From an uncultured Oscillospiraceae bacterium (GTDB lineage: Bacteria > Bacillota > Clostridia > Oscillospirales > Ruminococcaceae), in assembly GCA_910589145.1 (NCBI GenBank), contig CAJUSD010000014.1:1-64000 (forward strand): a stretch of DNA of 64,000 bases, written 5' to 3'. Both the position numbers and the translations under genes were made by a program. Below, one piece after another: positions 35,196-43,875 of this stretch (the stretch's first letter is position 1; each line of letters begins with the position of its first letter). The notes under the pieces are model-generated. The model was not told the origin of the DNA. It worked only from the letters and a program-made list of their open reading frames with translations, and did no database searches.

Positions 35196-35229
35196 TATAC
35201 AACCTTTTACTACGAAAGGAGGAAATTAC

Positions 35230-36402
35230 TTGTCCAGCGCCTCTAAACTTTCTAAAATAAAACCTTCCAAAAATAGCTCCCGCCCAAAGCAGGGCAGAAT
35301 AGATATGTTTTACCTTGTCTTTATTTTGATCCTCTTGATTGTCGGATTGGTTATGTTGTTTTCTGCTAGTTATGTTTACTCCTACTATTATGAAAAAGGG
35401 GACAGCTTTTGGTACATTAGGAGGCAGGCAATTTTTGCAGTTTTAGGCGTTATTGCCATGTTTGTTGTTTCACGCTTTGATTACCACATATTCCACTGGC
35501 TGGCTGTCCCGATTATGGTTTTTACGGTTGGGCTGCTGGTATTTACTGTTATATTGAGATATACTATTTACAGCGGCAGGATTACCCGGTGGATACGTTT
35601 GGGATTTATCCAGTTCCAACCCTCTGAAATTGCCAAATTTGCTGTTATTATTTTGTTTTCACAGATGGCTTGTATGTATCATAAGGATATGAAAACTTTT
35701 AAAAAAGGAATCCTCCCTTTTGCTGCTGTTCTCGGAATGATATGTGTTTTGATGCTGCTGGAACCCCACATGTCAGGGACCATCCTAATTGTCCTGATTG
35801 GTGCAAGCTTAATGCTGATTGGAGGCTCGAATTTTAAATTTTTCGCTGTAGCAGGCGGCATTGGGTCTGCAGCCCTATTGGCGGTTCTGCTCCTGTTCGA
35901 TGGTCTGACCTATGCAAAGCAGCGCCTTGTTTTCTATATTGATCCCTTTGCCGACCCCAAGAACCAAGGATATCAGATCATTCAATCTATGTATGCGATT
36001 GCTTCTGGCGGCCTTTTGGGGAAGGGGTTAGGAAATTCCAGACAGAAATTCCTTTATCTCCCTGAGCCTCAGAATGATTTTATCTTTGCGATCGTCTGCG
36101 AAGAACTGGGAATGGTTGGTGCTGTTTTAATTATTGTTCTTTTCATGGTTTTTATTTGGAGGGGTCTTCACATAGCGCTTCATGCAAAGGATTTATTCGG
36201 CACCATGATCGCTGCCGGTATTACCATCCAATTTGGGCTTCAGGCTATGTTTAATATGATGGTTGTTACCAAGACAATTCCTAATACCGGCATCAGCCTT
36301 CCTTTCTTCTCTTATGGGGGTACTGCTCTTATGATGCTTTTGGGGGAAATGGGGATTGTTCTAAACATTTCCAGGTCATCTACGCTTGAAAAGCCCTCCT
36401 GA
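35230..36402 (+). CDS. ftsW: FtsW/SpoVE/RodA-family glycosyltransferase
   Basis: A 390-residue SEDS protein with about ten membrane helices that polymerises lipid II together with the class B PBP of the same cluster. Recognisable segments: MLFSASYVYSYYYEKGDSFW, RWIRLGFIQFQPSEIAKFA, EPHMSGTILI, GLGNSRQKFLYLPEPQNDFIFA and FFSYGGTALM. The start is TTG 35230 with AAAGGAGG at 7 nt; the longer ORF overlaps mraY. A basic cytosolic N-terminus of about 27 residues precedes the first helix. FtsW and SpoVE cannot be separated by eye; position supports FtsW. Confidence 0.93.
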   Translation: MSSASKLSKIKPSKNSSRPKQGRIDMFYLVFILILLIVGLVMLFSASYVYSYYYEKGDSFWYIRRQAIFAVLGVIAMFVVSRFDYHIFHWLAVPIMVFTVGLLVFTVILRYTIYSGRITRWIRLGFIQFQPSEIAKFAVIILFSQMACMYHKDMKTFKKGILPFAAVLGMICVLMLLEPHMSGTILIVLIGASLMLIGGSNFKFFAVAGGIGSAALLAVLLLFDGLTYAKQRLVFYIDPFADPKNQGYQIIQSMYAIASGGLLGKGLGNSRQKFLYLPEPQNDFIFAIVCEELGMVGAVLIIVLFMVFIWRGLHIALHAKDLFGTMIAAGITIQFGLQAMFNMMVVTKTIPNTGISLPFFSYGGTALMMLLGEMGIVLNISRSSTLEKPS

Positions 36403-36437
36403 ATCCTCAGCTTTTGCGTTTGCATGGAACATAATGG

Positions 36438-36727
36438 CAACATCCGCGAATTAGAATTCGCTGGGTCAAAAAGCCCTTATTATTCCCCTTTTAATGTTTT
36501 ATGGGGTTTGGGCTTGTTCTCCCACAGGGGAATTTTGCTTATGCAAACGGGCTTTTTTCCTTTTAGATTTTTCTTTTTTATACTTTTTTAGTATGATGGG
36601 GAGTTTGGCGCTTGCGAGCGCGGCCAGGGAACTTCTTCGCGAATCAGAGATTCGTCGGAAAGTTCCCTGGGCTGCGCAGCGGAGCTGCGCTTCAAACCTT
36701 GTTAATTCGCTTTAGGTTTTACTTAAC
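36438..36727 (-). repeat. Family C composite repeat, copy 4 (inverted)
   Basis: Read on the minus strand it has the same order as copy 3: GTTAAGTAAAACCTAAAGCG, hairpin CCAGGGAACTT (36624-36634 and 36660-36670), the module GGGAGAACAAGCCC and finally CCCAGCGAATTCTAATTCGC. It fills the 384-bp gap between ftsW and murG. No promoter is obvious. Confidence 0.72.
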
Positions 36728-36786
36728 TTTGGTTTATGATCATACATCAGCTTTTCCCATTCTTATTCCGAAAGGCTTGTGATACC

Positions 36787-37929
36787 ATGAAAATTCTTTT
36801 TGCCTGTGGAGGTACTGGGGGACATATCAATCCCGCTCTTGCCGTAGCCAACTACATTCGCACCCAACACCCCGAAACAGAAATTTGTTTTGCCGGCAAC
36901 CCCAACGGGATGGAATCCCGTCTGATTCCCCAAGCTGGCTACAAAATGTACCCAATTCATGTCTTGGGCTTTCAACGACGGCCCAGCCTGCACAATCTCA
37001 AAAATAACTGTATGGCGGCCTGCTATCTTCTGACCTCTGCCCATCGTTCTAAGGAAATCCTAAAAGAATTCCAGCCGGACGTAGTAGTAGGCACAGGCGG
37101 CTATGTCAGCGGACCTGTTCTGCGGACAGCAGCAAAGCAAAAAATTCCAACTGCCACCCATGAATCCAATGCATATCCAGGCGTAACAACACGGTTATTG
37201 TGCCGTTATGTAGACAAAGTGCTGCTTGCAGTAGAGGACGCCCAAAAATATTTGGACACCAATAGGGAATATATTATTACAGGTAATCCGGTACGGGAGG
37301 AAATCCTGTTTGCAAGCAGAAGGGAGGCCCGCCAAAAGCTGGGAATTCCAGAGAAAAAGTTCTGTTTGCTGTCATTTGGGGGGAGCCTTGGGGCGCAGAG
37401 GATTAATGAAGCAGTAGCGGATTTAATGGCATGGCATACTAAGGAGCATCCAGGCCAAATCCATCATATTCACGCAACGGGTTCCTATGGGGTTGAACTT
37501 CTTCCAAAGCTGTTAAAAGAACGAAGTGTGGACTATAAGAATATCCCAACGTTGGATATTCGGGAGTACATAAATAATATGGCAGATTGTATGGCAGCAG
37601 CAGACCTAGTAATCAGCCGGGCGGGATCTTTGACGCTCAGTGAGCTGGAAACAGCCGGGCGGGCTTCTATTTTAATACCATCTCCCAATGTAGCGGCAAA
37701 CCATCAATACTATAATGCAATGGCGCTGGCAAACCGACAGGCGGCAGTGGTAATAGAGGAAAAGGATTTAACAGGGGAATGGCTTCGCAAGCAGACGGAG
37801 GAATTTTTTACACAGCCGGACAAGCTTAAAGTATATTCTAAAAATGCCCTGGAAATGGCGATAGCGGACGCTACCAGAAAAATCTCAGAGGTTGTATGGA
37901 AAATGGGGGAAGGAAAGGGTACATTATAG
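36787..37929 (+). CDS. murG: Lipid II synthase MurG
   Basis: A 380-residue GT28 glycosyltransferase that adds GlcNAc to lipid I on the inner membrane face. GGTGGHINPALA is the N-terminal glycine loop; FGGSLGAQRINEAV and SRAGSLTLSELE with PSPNVAANHQ(Y) form the UDP-GlcNAc site. ATG 36787 lies after GAAAGGC; upstream codons belong to the end of repeat C4. It is followed 191 bp later by murA. Confidence 0.96.
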   Translation: MKILFACGGTGGHINPALAVANYIRTQHPETEICFAGNPNGMESRLIPQAGYKMYPIHVLGFQRRPSLHNLKNNCMAACYLLTSAHRSKEILKEFQPDVVVGTGGYVSGPVLRTAAKQKIPTATHESNAYPGVTTRLLCRYVDKVLLAVEDAQKYLDTNREYIITGNPVREEILFASRREARQKLGIPEKKFCLLSFGGSLGAQRINEAVADLMAWHTKEHPGQIHHIHATGSYGVELLPKLLKERSVDYKNIPTLDIREYINNMADCMAAADLVISRAGSLTLSELETAGRASILIPSPNVAANHQYYNAMALANRQAAVVIEEKDLTGEWLRKQTEEFFTQPDKLKVYSKNALEMAIADATRKISEVVWKMGEGKGTL

Positions 37930-38120
37930 GAAACGTTTATTAAATGTGTAAAAAGCGGGCTGGAAGAGTTTTCTATATGAATTTTTAGTCCATATTTTGA
38001 CGTTTGCTATATAACAACAGGTCGAACTTTCGCACCATTCCCCCTTTTTGTGCATATAATGCAGCAGAAGGAACAAAAAACTGCAAAAAAACTAATTGTA
38101 CCGAAGGGATGGGATAGCGG

Positions 38121-39479
38121 ATGAATGTCATGGCGATTGAAGGAGGACTGCCGCTGTACGGCGAGGCGGAAGTCCATGGGGCGAAAAATGCGGTGCTACC
38201 CGTATTGTCCGCGGCCCTGCTTTGTCCCAAGGCCACAATCCGCAGCTGTCCTCTGCTGTCAGATGTGTGGGCGGCCCGCCGGATTTTAGAACATTTGGGA
38301 TGCAAGGTTTCAATGGCAGATTCAGAGAGAATTCTTCAAATCAATACCTCCAGCGCAAACGGGTATGGTGTACCTGAATCTTTGGCTGGAGAAATGCGTA
38401 GTTCTATTATTTTTTTAGGAGCGCTTCTTGCGCGATGGGGAAAAGCCCATATTGCTTTGCCAGGCGGATGCCGTCTGGGGCCACGCCCCATTGATCTACA
38501 TATCAACGGCTTACGGCAGATGGGAGTTCGGATTATTGAACAGGAAGGCGGCCTGATTTGTTCAGTGGACGGAACATTAAAAGGTGCTGATATCTGCCTG
38601 AGATATCCAAGCGTGGGGGCTACCGAAAACCTTCTGATTGCTGCTTCCCTTGCAAAGGGTATTACTACGCTTCGGGGGATGGCTGTGGAACCGGAAATTG
38701 ATGGGCTGATTGATTTCCTGAACCGTGCAGGGGCTAGGATTTACCGCAAGGAGGGCTGCCTATGCATAGAAGGGGTTGAGTTTCTACATGAGGTGGATTA
38801 TACAATTATCCCTGATCGCATTGAAGCGGCTACCTATCTTTCTGCTGCTGCTGCAACGGGAGGGGAGATTACATTAAAAAAGGTCTGCCTTCCACATTTG
38901 GACGCTGTACTGCCAGTCTTTGAGGAAATGGGCTGTACATTGAAAACAAAACAAGATGAAATTTCTTTGTCTGCACCTAAACGGCTTTCCCCTATACATT
39001 CTCTTTCTACTGCTCCTTATCCGAGGTTTCCAACAGATGCGCTTGCCCCTGTTATGGCAGCTTCCCTTTTGGCTGATGGTGCTAGCCGCTTTGAAGAATT
39101 GGTCTTTCAAAGCCGGTATCTTCATGTAAACCAATTTGAAAAAATGGGGGCAAATGTCCATATGGAAGGGAGAACAGCCCTTGTGAATGGTGTTGCCTTC
39201 CTGAGATCTGCCCGATTGCATTGTACTGATTTACGCGGAGGGGCTGCCTTGGTCATCGCTGCCCTGGCCGCAAAGGGTGTTAGCTTTATTGATGAGTTGC
39301 AGCATATTTATCGCGGGTATGACGATATGCCTGCTGTTATCCGGCAGCTTGGAGGGAAAGTGTGGATGATTTCTTCAGGGAGTATTGAAACAGGTGAGAA
39401 GGAGCGGAAAAAAGAGGGGTTTTCTAATTTAGGATATGCCGCGGGAATCCCTTTGGCACAAACGCAGGGCGTATTATAA
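38121..39479 (+). CDS. murA: UDP-GlcNAc 1-carboxyvinyltransferase MurA
   Basis: A 452-residue EPSP-synthase-fold enzyme performing the first committed step of peptidoglycan synthesis. Lys22-Asn23 (HGAKNAVLPVL) and Cys117 in ALPGGCRLGPRP correspond to the conserved MurA residues; the Cys is the fosfomycin target. The protein is about 25 residues longer than usual, with a charged C-terminal extension (EKERKKEGFSN). The ATG follows GGGATGGGATAGCGG. Clostridia often carry two murA genes, and this is the dcw-linked one. Confidence 0.95.
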   Translation: MNVMAIEGGLPLYGEAEVHGAKNAVLPVLSAALLCPKATIRSCPLLSDVWAARRILEHLGCKVSMADSERILQINTSSANGYGVPESLAGEMRSSIIFLGALLARWGKAHIALPGGCRLGPRPIDLHINGLRQMGVRIIEQEGGLICSVDGTLKGADICLRYPSVGATENLLIAASLAKGITTLRGMAVEPEIDGLIDFLNRAGARIYRKEGCLCIEGVEFLHEVDYTIIPDRIEAATYLSAAAATGGEITLKKVCLPHLDAVLPVFEEMGCTLKTKQDEISLSAPKRLSPIHSLSTAPYPRFPTDALAPVMAASLLADGASRFEELVFQSRYLHVNQFEKMGANVHMEGRTALVNGVAFLRSARLHCTDLRGGAALVIAALAAKGVSFIDELQHIYRGYDDMPAVIRQLGGKVWMISSGSIETGEKERKKEGFSNLGYAAGIPLAQTQGVL

Positions 39480-39590
39480 GCCTTGCAGGCATAAGCCAAA
39501 GATGAGTACAGCCAATAGCGGATTAAAAAGGGTTCATCAGCGCTATGGATTGTTTAGATTGGCGCGGTTCTGGCTTATACAAGGTTGACT
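39480..39590 (+). repeat. Family C-related repeat, copy 6
   Basis: It contains GAGTACAGCCAATAGCGGATT and AAAAAGGGTT, matching the family C first module, and is bounded by CCTTGCAGGCATAAGCC and GGCTTATACAAGG, an imperfect inverted repeat. It begins at the murA stop codon. Confidence 0.5.
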
Positions 39591-39607
39591 GGATTTCCGA
39601 TATAGTG

Positions 39608-39650
39608 TAAAATCACCTCATGGTATATTTTATATCATGAGGTGATTTTA
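39608..39650. terminator. Terminator between murA and ftsQ
   Basis: 15-bp perfect arms TAAAATCACCTCATG (39608-39622) and CATGAGGTGATTTTA (39636-39650). It separates murA from the ftsQ promoter. Confidence 0.8.
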
Positions 39651-39726
39651 AAACATATTACAAAAATCGCAAAACAGGTAATTTTTTCCAAAATTTGAAT
39701 TTCATAGTGTCCTTTTGAAAAAAATA

Positions 39727-39735
39727 TGTTATAAT
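39727..39735 (+). promoter_or_regulatory. Extended -10 promoter for ftsQ
   Basis: TGTTATAAT (39727-39735) is a full extended -10. The -35 region (GTGTCC at 17 bp) is poor. It lies 82 bp before the ftsQ start. Confidence 0.5.
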
Positions 39736-39816
39736 AGTTATATAGGAATTGGAGGATTTTCAAAGTCTTCTCAAATGGAAGTCTGCCATAAGATGAAAAG
39801 GGGGTGATGAACCGCC

Positions 39817-41079
39817 ATGGCTTCAACAAAACCAAAGGGAAAAGCGCATACTGGAAATGGAAATTCTGAAAAGTTTCGTAATAGTGTTAAAGCCCGTCCG
39901 CCTTCGGATACACAGGGAGGTTCTCCCCCCCAGGTTTCCAAAGCCGCAGCTTCAACGGATAAGAAACCCTCTCAACCAAAAAAAAAGACCACAGCAAAAA
40001 AATCTATTGTTGGGAGGGAAGAGCCTGAAAGGGGTAAAAAATCCGCCATAAAGGGCAGACAAACTCCAACCGGGCAAAGGAGAAAGGCCGCGGGAAAGAC
40101 AAAACAAGTTCCATCTAAAAAAGAAGCAAAAAAACGCCGCAAAGAAGAAAGCGCCCGCCGCCTAGAACTAGAGAAACAATTGGCTGCGGAAGATTCACAG
40201 GCTTATGAGAACCTGCTCCGCAGGAGGAATGCCTGGAAGAAAAAAAGGCGGAAACGTGCATACATATTGCTATTGACAATATTGTCCACGGCGGGGATTT
40301 ACCTGTGCTGCCGGATGTTTCTGACGATTTCCGTCATAGAAGTTTCCGGGCAAAGCCGTTATACAGACGAGGAATTAATCCTTTCTTCCGGGCTGAAAAT
40401 AGGGGACAACCTCTTTGACTTTGACACTGAAACAGTTGAAAAAACAATTTTGGATGGACATGTTTATCTGGAGTCAGTAACCGTTCGGCGGTCACTCCCT
40501 ACAACAGTAGAGATTTATGTTACACCGGTTTTAGAAACAGGGGTAGTAAAAGGTGAAATGGGATTTTCCATTATCAGTACTGGAGGAAAAGTGCTGGAAA
40601 CAGGAATCCTTTATCCGCCGTCAGAGCTTCCCATTATTAACGGACTTCAATTGAATGTATCCCGTGCTGATAATGAATCTCTTGCAAATGTGATGGATAA
40701 ACGTCTGGAAACGCTCTCTGAAATTAACCGAGCGTTGACTGAAAATAAAATTACCGGCATCACAATGATTGATTTAAGCGATCCTATGAATCTGACGATT
40801 ACCTATCAGGGCAGGGTGAAAATTAATCTGGGGAACAAAGAAAAAATAAACGATAAGATACGGATGTCTGTCGATATCCTGGAACAAGTTGATCCATCTC
40901 AGGAAGGCAACTTAAACCTTTCCATTGATAAAAAGGGATTTTTTCGGGCAGAGAATATCTATGGAACCTTCGCTCCAGCTTCAACTGCCAGTTCTCCTTT
41001 ATTGGATTCAGAAGGGCCAGAAGATTCTTCTGAATCTTCGAACAGCAGTTCTGCTGTTTCTTCTTCAGAGGAAGGTTAA
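39817..41079 (+). CDS. ftsQ: Cell division protein FtsQ/DivIB
   Basis: A 420-residue bitopic division protein. Residues 1-145 are cytosolic, extremely Lys/Arg/Pro/Ser-rich and low in complexity; residues about 148-170 (AYILLLTILSTAGIYLCCRM) span the membrane. The POTRA domain follows directly (VIEVSGQSRYTDEELILSSG), then the beta domain and a Ser-rich tail. It scaffolds FtsL and DivIC at the septum. The ATG has AAAAGGGGGTGATG upstream. The basic tail is unusually long for the family and is a candidate DNA- or membrane-binding region. Confidence 0.9.
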   Translation: MASTKPKGKAHTGNGNSEKFRNSVKARPPSDTQGGSPPQVSKAAASTDKKPSQPKKKTTAKKSIVGREEPERGKKSAIKGRQTPTGQRRKAAGKTKQVPSKKEAKKRRKEESARRLELEKQLAAEDSQAYENLLRRRNAWKKKRRKRAYILLLTILSTAGIYLCCRMFLTISVIEVSGQSRYTDEELILSSGLKIGDNLFDFDTETVEKTILDGHVYLESVTVRRSLPTTVEIYVTPVLETGVVKGEMGFSIISTGGKVLETGILYPPSELPIINGLQLNVSRADNESLANVMDKRLETLSEINRALTENKITGITMIDLSDPMNLTITYQGRVKINLGNKEKINDKIRMSVDILEQVDPSQEGNLNLSIDKKGFFRAENIYGTFAPASTASSPLLDSEGPEDSSESSNSSSAVSSSEEG

Positions 41080-41142
41080 ATCGTTTTATAAACCATCCTT
41101 TCCTTTTTTTAGAAAAAAACATAAACTATTCTTTAAAATAGG

Positions 41143-41171
41143 TTGAAAAATAACTTAAAATCTGGTATCTT
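41143..41171 (+). promoter_or_regulatory. Probable ftsZ promoter
   Basis: TTGAAA (41143-41148), a 17-bp spacer and TATCTT (41166-41171). A second possibility is TTGAGC (41286) with TAGATT 18 bp later. The leader from here to ftsZ is over 300 nt and holds no gene. Confidence 0.5.
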
Positions 41172-41448
41172 TAAATGTAAATAATAAACTTTTTATAGAA
41201 CCTACATATTGTGCCAGAACAGTGATAACTTCCAATATGAAATAAGTAAAAATGTATTTACTAATTTATGTTTTGCTGTTTCAATTGAGCAGTTTTAGCA
41301 GAATTTGGTAGATTGCAGAAAAAGCTTAACGGAGACAGCGGGCAGAACGAAAGCGGATGAGGCAATCCATATGAAATGTCTCTCTCCTAACTGCCGCAAG
41401 TGAATTGATACAATTTAGAAGCGTTCAGGCGGTTTTTGCGTGCCGGGT

Positions 41449-41502
41449 AGGAGGTGAAACCTCCTTGAAAAAACAGAGCCGTTGTAATGTTTTAGTAGGA
41501 GG
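41449..41502 (+). promoter_or_regulatory. SD-mimic and anti-SD element in the ftsZ leader
   Basis: AGGAGGT (41449-41455), a GAA loop and ACCTCCT (41459-41465) form a perfect 7-bp hairpin. The genuine ftsZ ribosome site AGGAGG is at 41497-41502. The ACCTCCT strand can pair with either copy, so two mutually exclusive structures are possible. Confidence 0.4.
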
Positions 41503-41513
41503 ACAAAAAGAAG

Positions 41514-42668
41514 ATGATGAATTTTGACATGGATTCGGAGCTGGATTTGTGCGTAGCCATTAAAGTTGCAGGCGTTGGCGGCGGCGGCGGAAACGCAGTC
41601 AATCGCATGATGGAAGCAGGTGTGCAATCGGTAGAGTTTGTATCGCTGAATACAGATAAACAGGCATTGGATCGTTCCCGTGCAACGCACAAGATTCAGC
41701 TGGGCGACCGTACTTCAAAGGGACGCGGCGCAGGTGGAAACCCTGAAAAGGGCCAAAGAGCTGCAGAAGAATCCAGAGACGCTATTGAAGCTGCCTTGAA
41801 GGGAACGCAAATGGTTTTTGTCACTGCTGGTATGGGCGGTGGAACGGGTACTGGGGCTGCCCCTATTGTAGCAGAAGTTGCCAAAAATATGGGGATTTTG
41901 ACAGTGGGCGTTGTCACAAAGCCCTTTGAGTTTGAAGGCCGTGTTCGGATGCGCAATGCTGAAAGGGGAATTGCAAATCTGCGGGAACATGTTGATGCTT
42001 TGCTGGTTATCCCAAATGAACGGTTAAGGGTGCCGCAGCAGAAAATCCGCCTTACAGAAGCTTTCCGTATGGCTGACGAGGTATTACGGCAAGGTGTACA
42101 GAGTATTTCTGACTTGATTAATGTTCCAGGTTTGATTAACCTGGACTTTGAAGATATTTGTACAGTAATGCGCGATGCGGGTTATGCCCACATGGGCGTA
42201 GGACGCGGCAACGGTAAGGATATGGCTAAAATGGCCGCTTCCGCTGCTATTGCCAGCCCATTGCTGGAAACGTCTATTACCGGAGCCAAAGGCGTTATTG
42301 TCAATATTACCGCTCCACAGGACGTTATTCTTGATGATGTATATGAAGCTTCCCAAATGATTCAGGAACAGGTAGACCCGGATGCAAACCTTATTTGGGG
42401 GGCAAGTTTGTCTGATGAGTTAGAGGATGAAATGGTTGTTACTGTCATTGCTACCGGGTTTGACTTTGATCCATCCAAAGTGGAAAATGTTGTATCCCTT
42501 CGTCCCGCAGCGCGTGAGCCGCAGGAAGTTCCTCAGACAACAGAATCGGTCCAACCTCTTCCCCAGCCGGAACAAGTTCAAGAACCTGTACCAGCTCCCG
42601 TAGAAAAGAAATCGGAACCGGAAGATGACGGGTTTTTAGACATTATGAGATTTTTCCAGAATAAATAA
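41514..42668 (+). CDS. ftsZ: Cell division GTPase FtsZ
   Basis: A 384-residue tubulin homologue that forms the division ring. The glycine-rich start GVGGGGGNAVNRM and the tubulin signature GGGTGTGAAPI are intact, as are RGIANLREHVDALLVIPNERL and NLDFEDICTVM (T7 region). After residue about 325 comes a Pro/Gln/Glu-rich linker and a C-terminal peptide DGFLDIMRFFQNK, which differs from the common D-I-P-x-F-L form. The ATG has AGGAGG at 11 nt. ftsA is not adjacent. A strong terminator follows immediately. Confidence 0.97.
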   Translation: MMNFDMDSELDLCVAIKVAGVGGGGGNAVNRMMEAGVQSVEFVSLNTDKQALDRSRATHKIQLGDRTSKGRGAGGNPEKGQRAAEESRDAIEAALKGTQMVFVTAGMGGGTGTGAAPIVAEVAKNMGILTVGVVTKPFEFEGRVRMRNAERGIANLREHVDALLVIPNERLRVPQQKIRLTEAFRMADEVLRQGVQSISDLINVPGLINLDFEDICTVMRDAGYAHMGVGRGNGKDMAKMAASAAIASPLLETSITGAKGVIVNITAPQDVILDDVYEASQMIQEQVDPDANLIWGASLSDELEDEMVVTVIATGFDFDPSKVENVVSLRPAAREPQEVPQTTESVQPLPQPEQVQEPVPAPVEKKSEPEDDGFLDIMRFFQNK

Positions 42669-42704
42669 GTAAAGGCAGCGTCTGGCATCAGACGCTGCCT
42701 TTAC
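42669..42704 (+). terminator. Terminator of ftsZ
   Basis: 16-bp perfect arms (42669-42684 and 42689-42704) with GCAT loop start inside the ftsZ stop region. It ends the dcw cluster. Confidence 0.9.
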
Positions 42705-42751
42705 TTTGGCGTGAGTGTGAAAAAGTAAATCTGTGGGCACAGCCTTCAGTG

Positions 42752-42840
42752 AATACAACCTGGGGCGGATGAAATAGGTTTCGGGTTCAGGGGGCAGAAA
42801 AGCTGGTTTTCCCGAATCCTTTCTGTCGAATACACATTAA
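42752..42840 (+). repeat. Family C repeat, short copy 5
   Basis: GAATACAACCTGGGGCGGAT, AGGTTTCGGGTTCAGGGGGC match copy 3; the central modules are missing. It ends near TTTCTGTCGAATACACATTA; a similar string TTCTGTCGAAC occurs near 58705. Confidence 0.5.
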
Positions 42841-42856
42841 ATAATAGGAATATAGG

Positions 42857-42885
42857 TTGCTTTACCTATAATAGAGAGTTATAAT
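42857..42885 (+). promoter_or_regulatory. Promoter for the nucleoside hydrolase gene
   Basis: TTGCTT (42857-42862), a 17-bp spacer and TATAAT (42880-42885), 30 bp before the ATG. Confidence 0.6.
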
Positions 42886-42914
42886 AATAGAAAACCATAG
42901 AAAGGAAGCTGGCT

Positions 42915-43835
42915 ATGATCTACAATCCCTACAAATTCCCGGTTCCAGAAGAAAAAATTGTCCGTGTCATCACTGATACCGATGCAAAAAACGAGGCAGA
43001 TGATCAGTTTGCCATTGTGCAGGCAATGCTGTCCCCAAAATTTGATAATGTAGGCTTTATTGCGGCGCATTTTGGCGAGCGGCCCGGGCGGAATCCCATG
43101 GAAGAGAGCTATAAGGAGTTAGAGCATATCTTTGACTTGATGCACTTTGACAAAAGCTTTATCTTCCGGGGATGCGAGCACGCCCTGCCTAATGAATCCA
43201 CCCCAGTAGAGTCAGAGGGCGCACGCCTGATTGTCAAAGAAGCCATGAAAGACGATCCCCGGCCTTTATATGTTACTTTCTTTGGGCCATTGACAGACTT
43301 GGCTTCGGCTTACCTGATGGAGCCGCGTATTGCGGGAAGACTGACAGCCATCTGGATTGGCGGCGGGGCTTATCCAACGGGCAGCCCGGAATTTAACCTG
43401 GGCAATGATGTCAACGCTGCCAATGTGATTATGAAGTCAAAAATTGAACTTTGGCAGGTTCCTAAGAATGTATATGAAATGATGCCTGTTTCCCTGGCAG
43501 AGCTGGAGGTCAAAGTCCGTCCCCATGGGGCAATCGGAAAGTATTTGTTTGACCAGCTCTGCGAACACGCCATGGAACCCGGCCCCCGCAAGAGTGCTTT
43601 CCGTACAGGGGAAACATGGGTATTGGGTGATTCTCCGGCAGTAGGGCTGATTCTGTATGAACACAGGTATGAATTCGATTGGGTTCCCGCGCCGGAAATT
43701 ACAAAAGAAATGCGTTATGTCCATACAGGCAGGAACCGTTCTGTCAGGGTATACAAATCTATTGACAGCCGTTTGATTTTAGAAGACCTGTACGCAAAAT
43801 TGGAAATTTTTGCAAAAAATAATCCTGACGCTTAA
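42915..43835 (+). CDS. Nucleoside hydrolase family protein
   Basis: A 306-residue member of the inosine/uridine-preferring nucleoside hydrolase superfamily, which cleaves N-ribosidic bonds using a calcium ion. The N-terminal Asp cluster DTDAKNEADDQFAI (about residues 20-33) replaces the usual DxDxxxDD; GPLTDLA and WIGGGAYPTGSPEFNLGNDVNAA match the rest of the site. DAKNEADD contains one extra polar residue compared with classical enzymes, so specificity may differ. The ATG has AAAGGAAG upstream. It begins a short run with GNAT and cardiolipin synthase genes. Confidence 0.85.
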   Translation: MIYNPYKFPVPEEKIVRVITDTDAKNEADDQFAIVQAMLSPKFDNVGFIAAHFGERPGRNPMEESYKELEHIFDLMHFDKSFIFRGCEHALPNESTPVESEGARLIVKEAMKDDPRPLYVTFFGPLTDLASAYLMEPRIAGRLTAIWIGGGAYPTGSPEFNLGNDVNAANVIMKSKIELWQVPKNVYEMMPVSLAELEVKVRPHGAIGKYLFDQLCEHAMEPGPRKSAFRTGETWVLGDSPAVGLILYEHRYEFDWVPAPEITKEMRYVHTGRNRSVRVYKSIDSRLILEDLYAKLEIFAKNNPDA

Positions 43836-43875
43836 TCAGAATACTGAAAGCCATTCACAAAAGGGAGGAACATTT

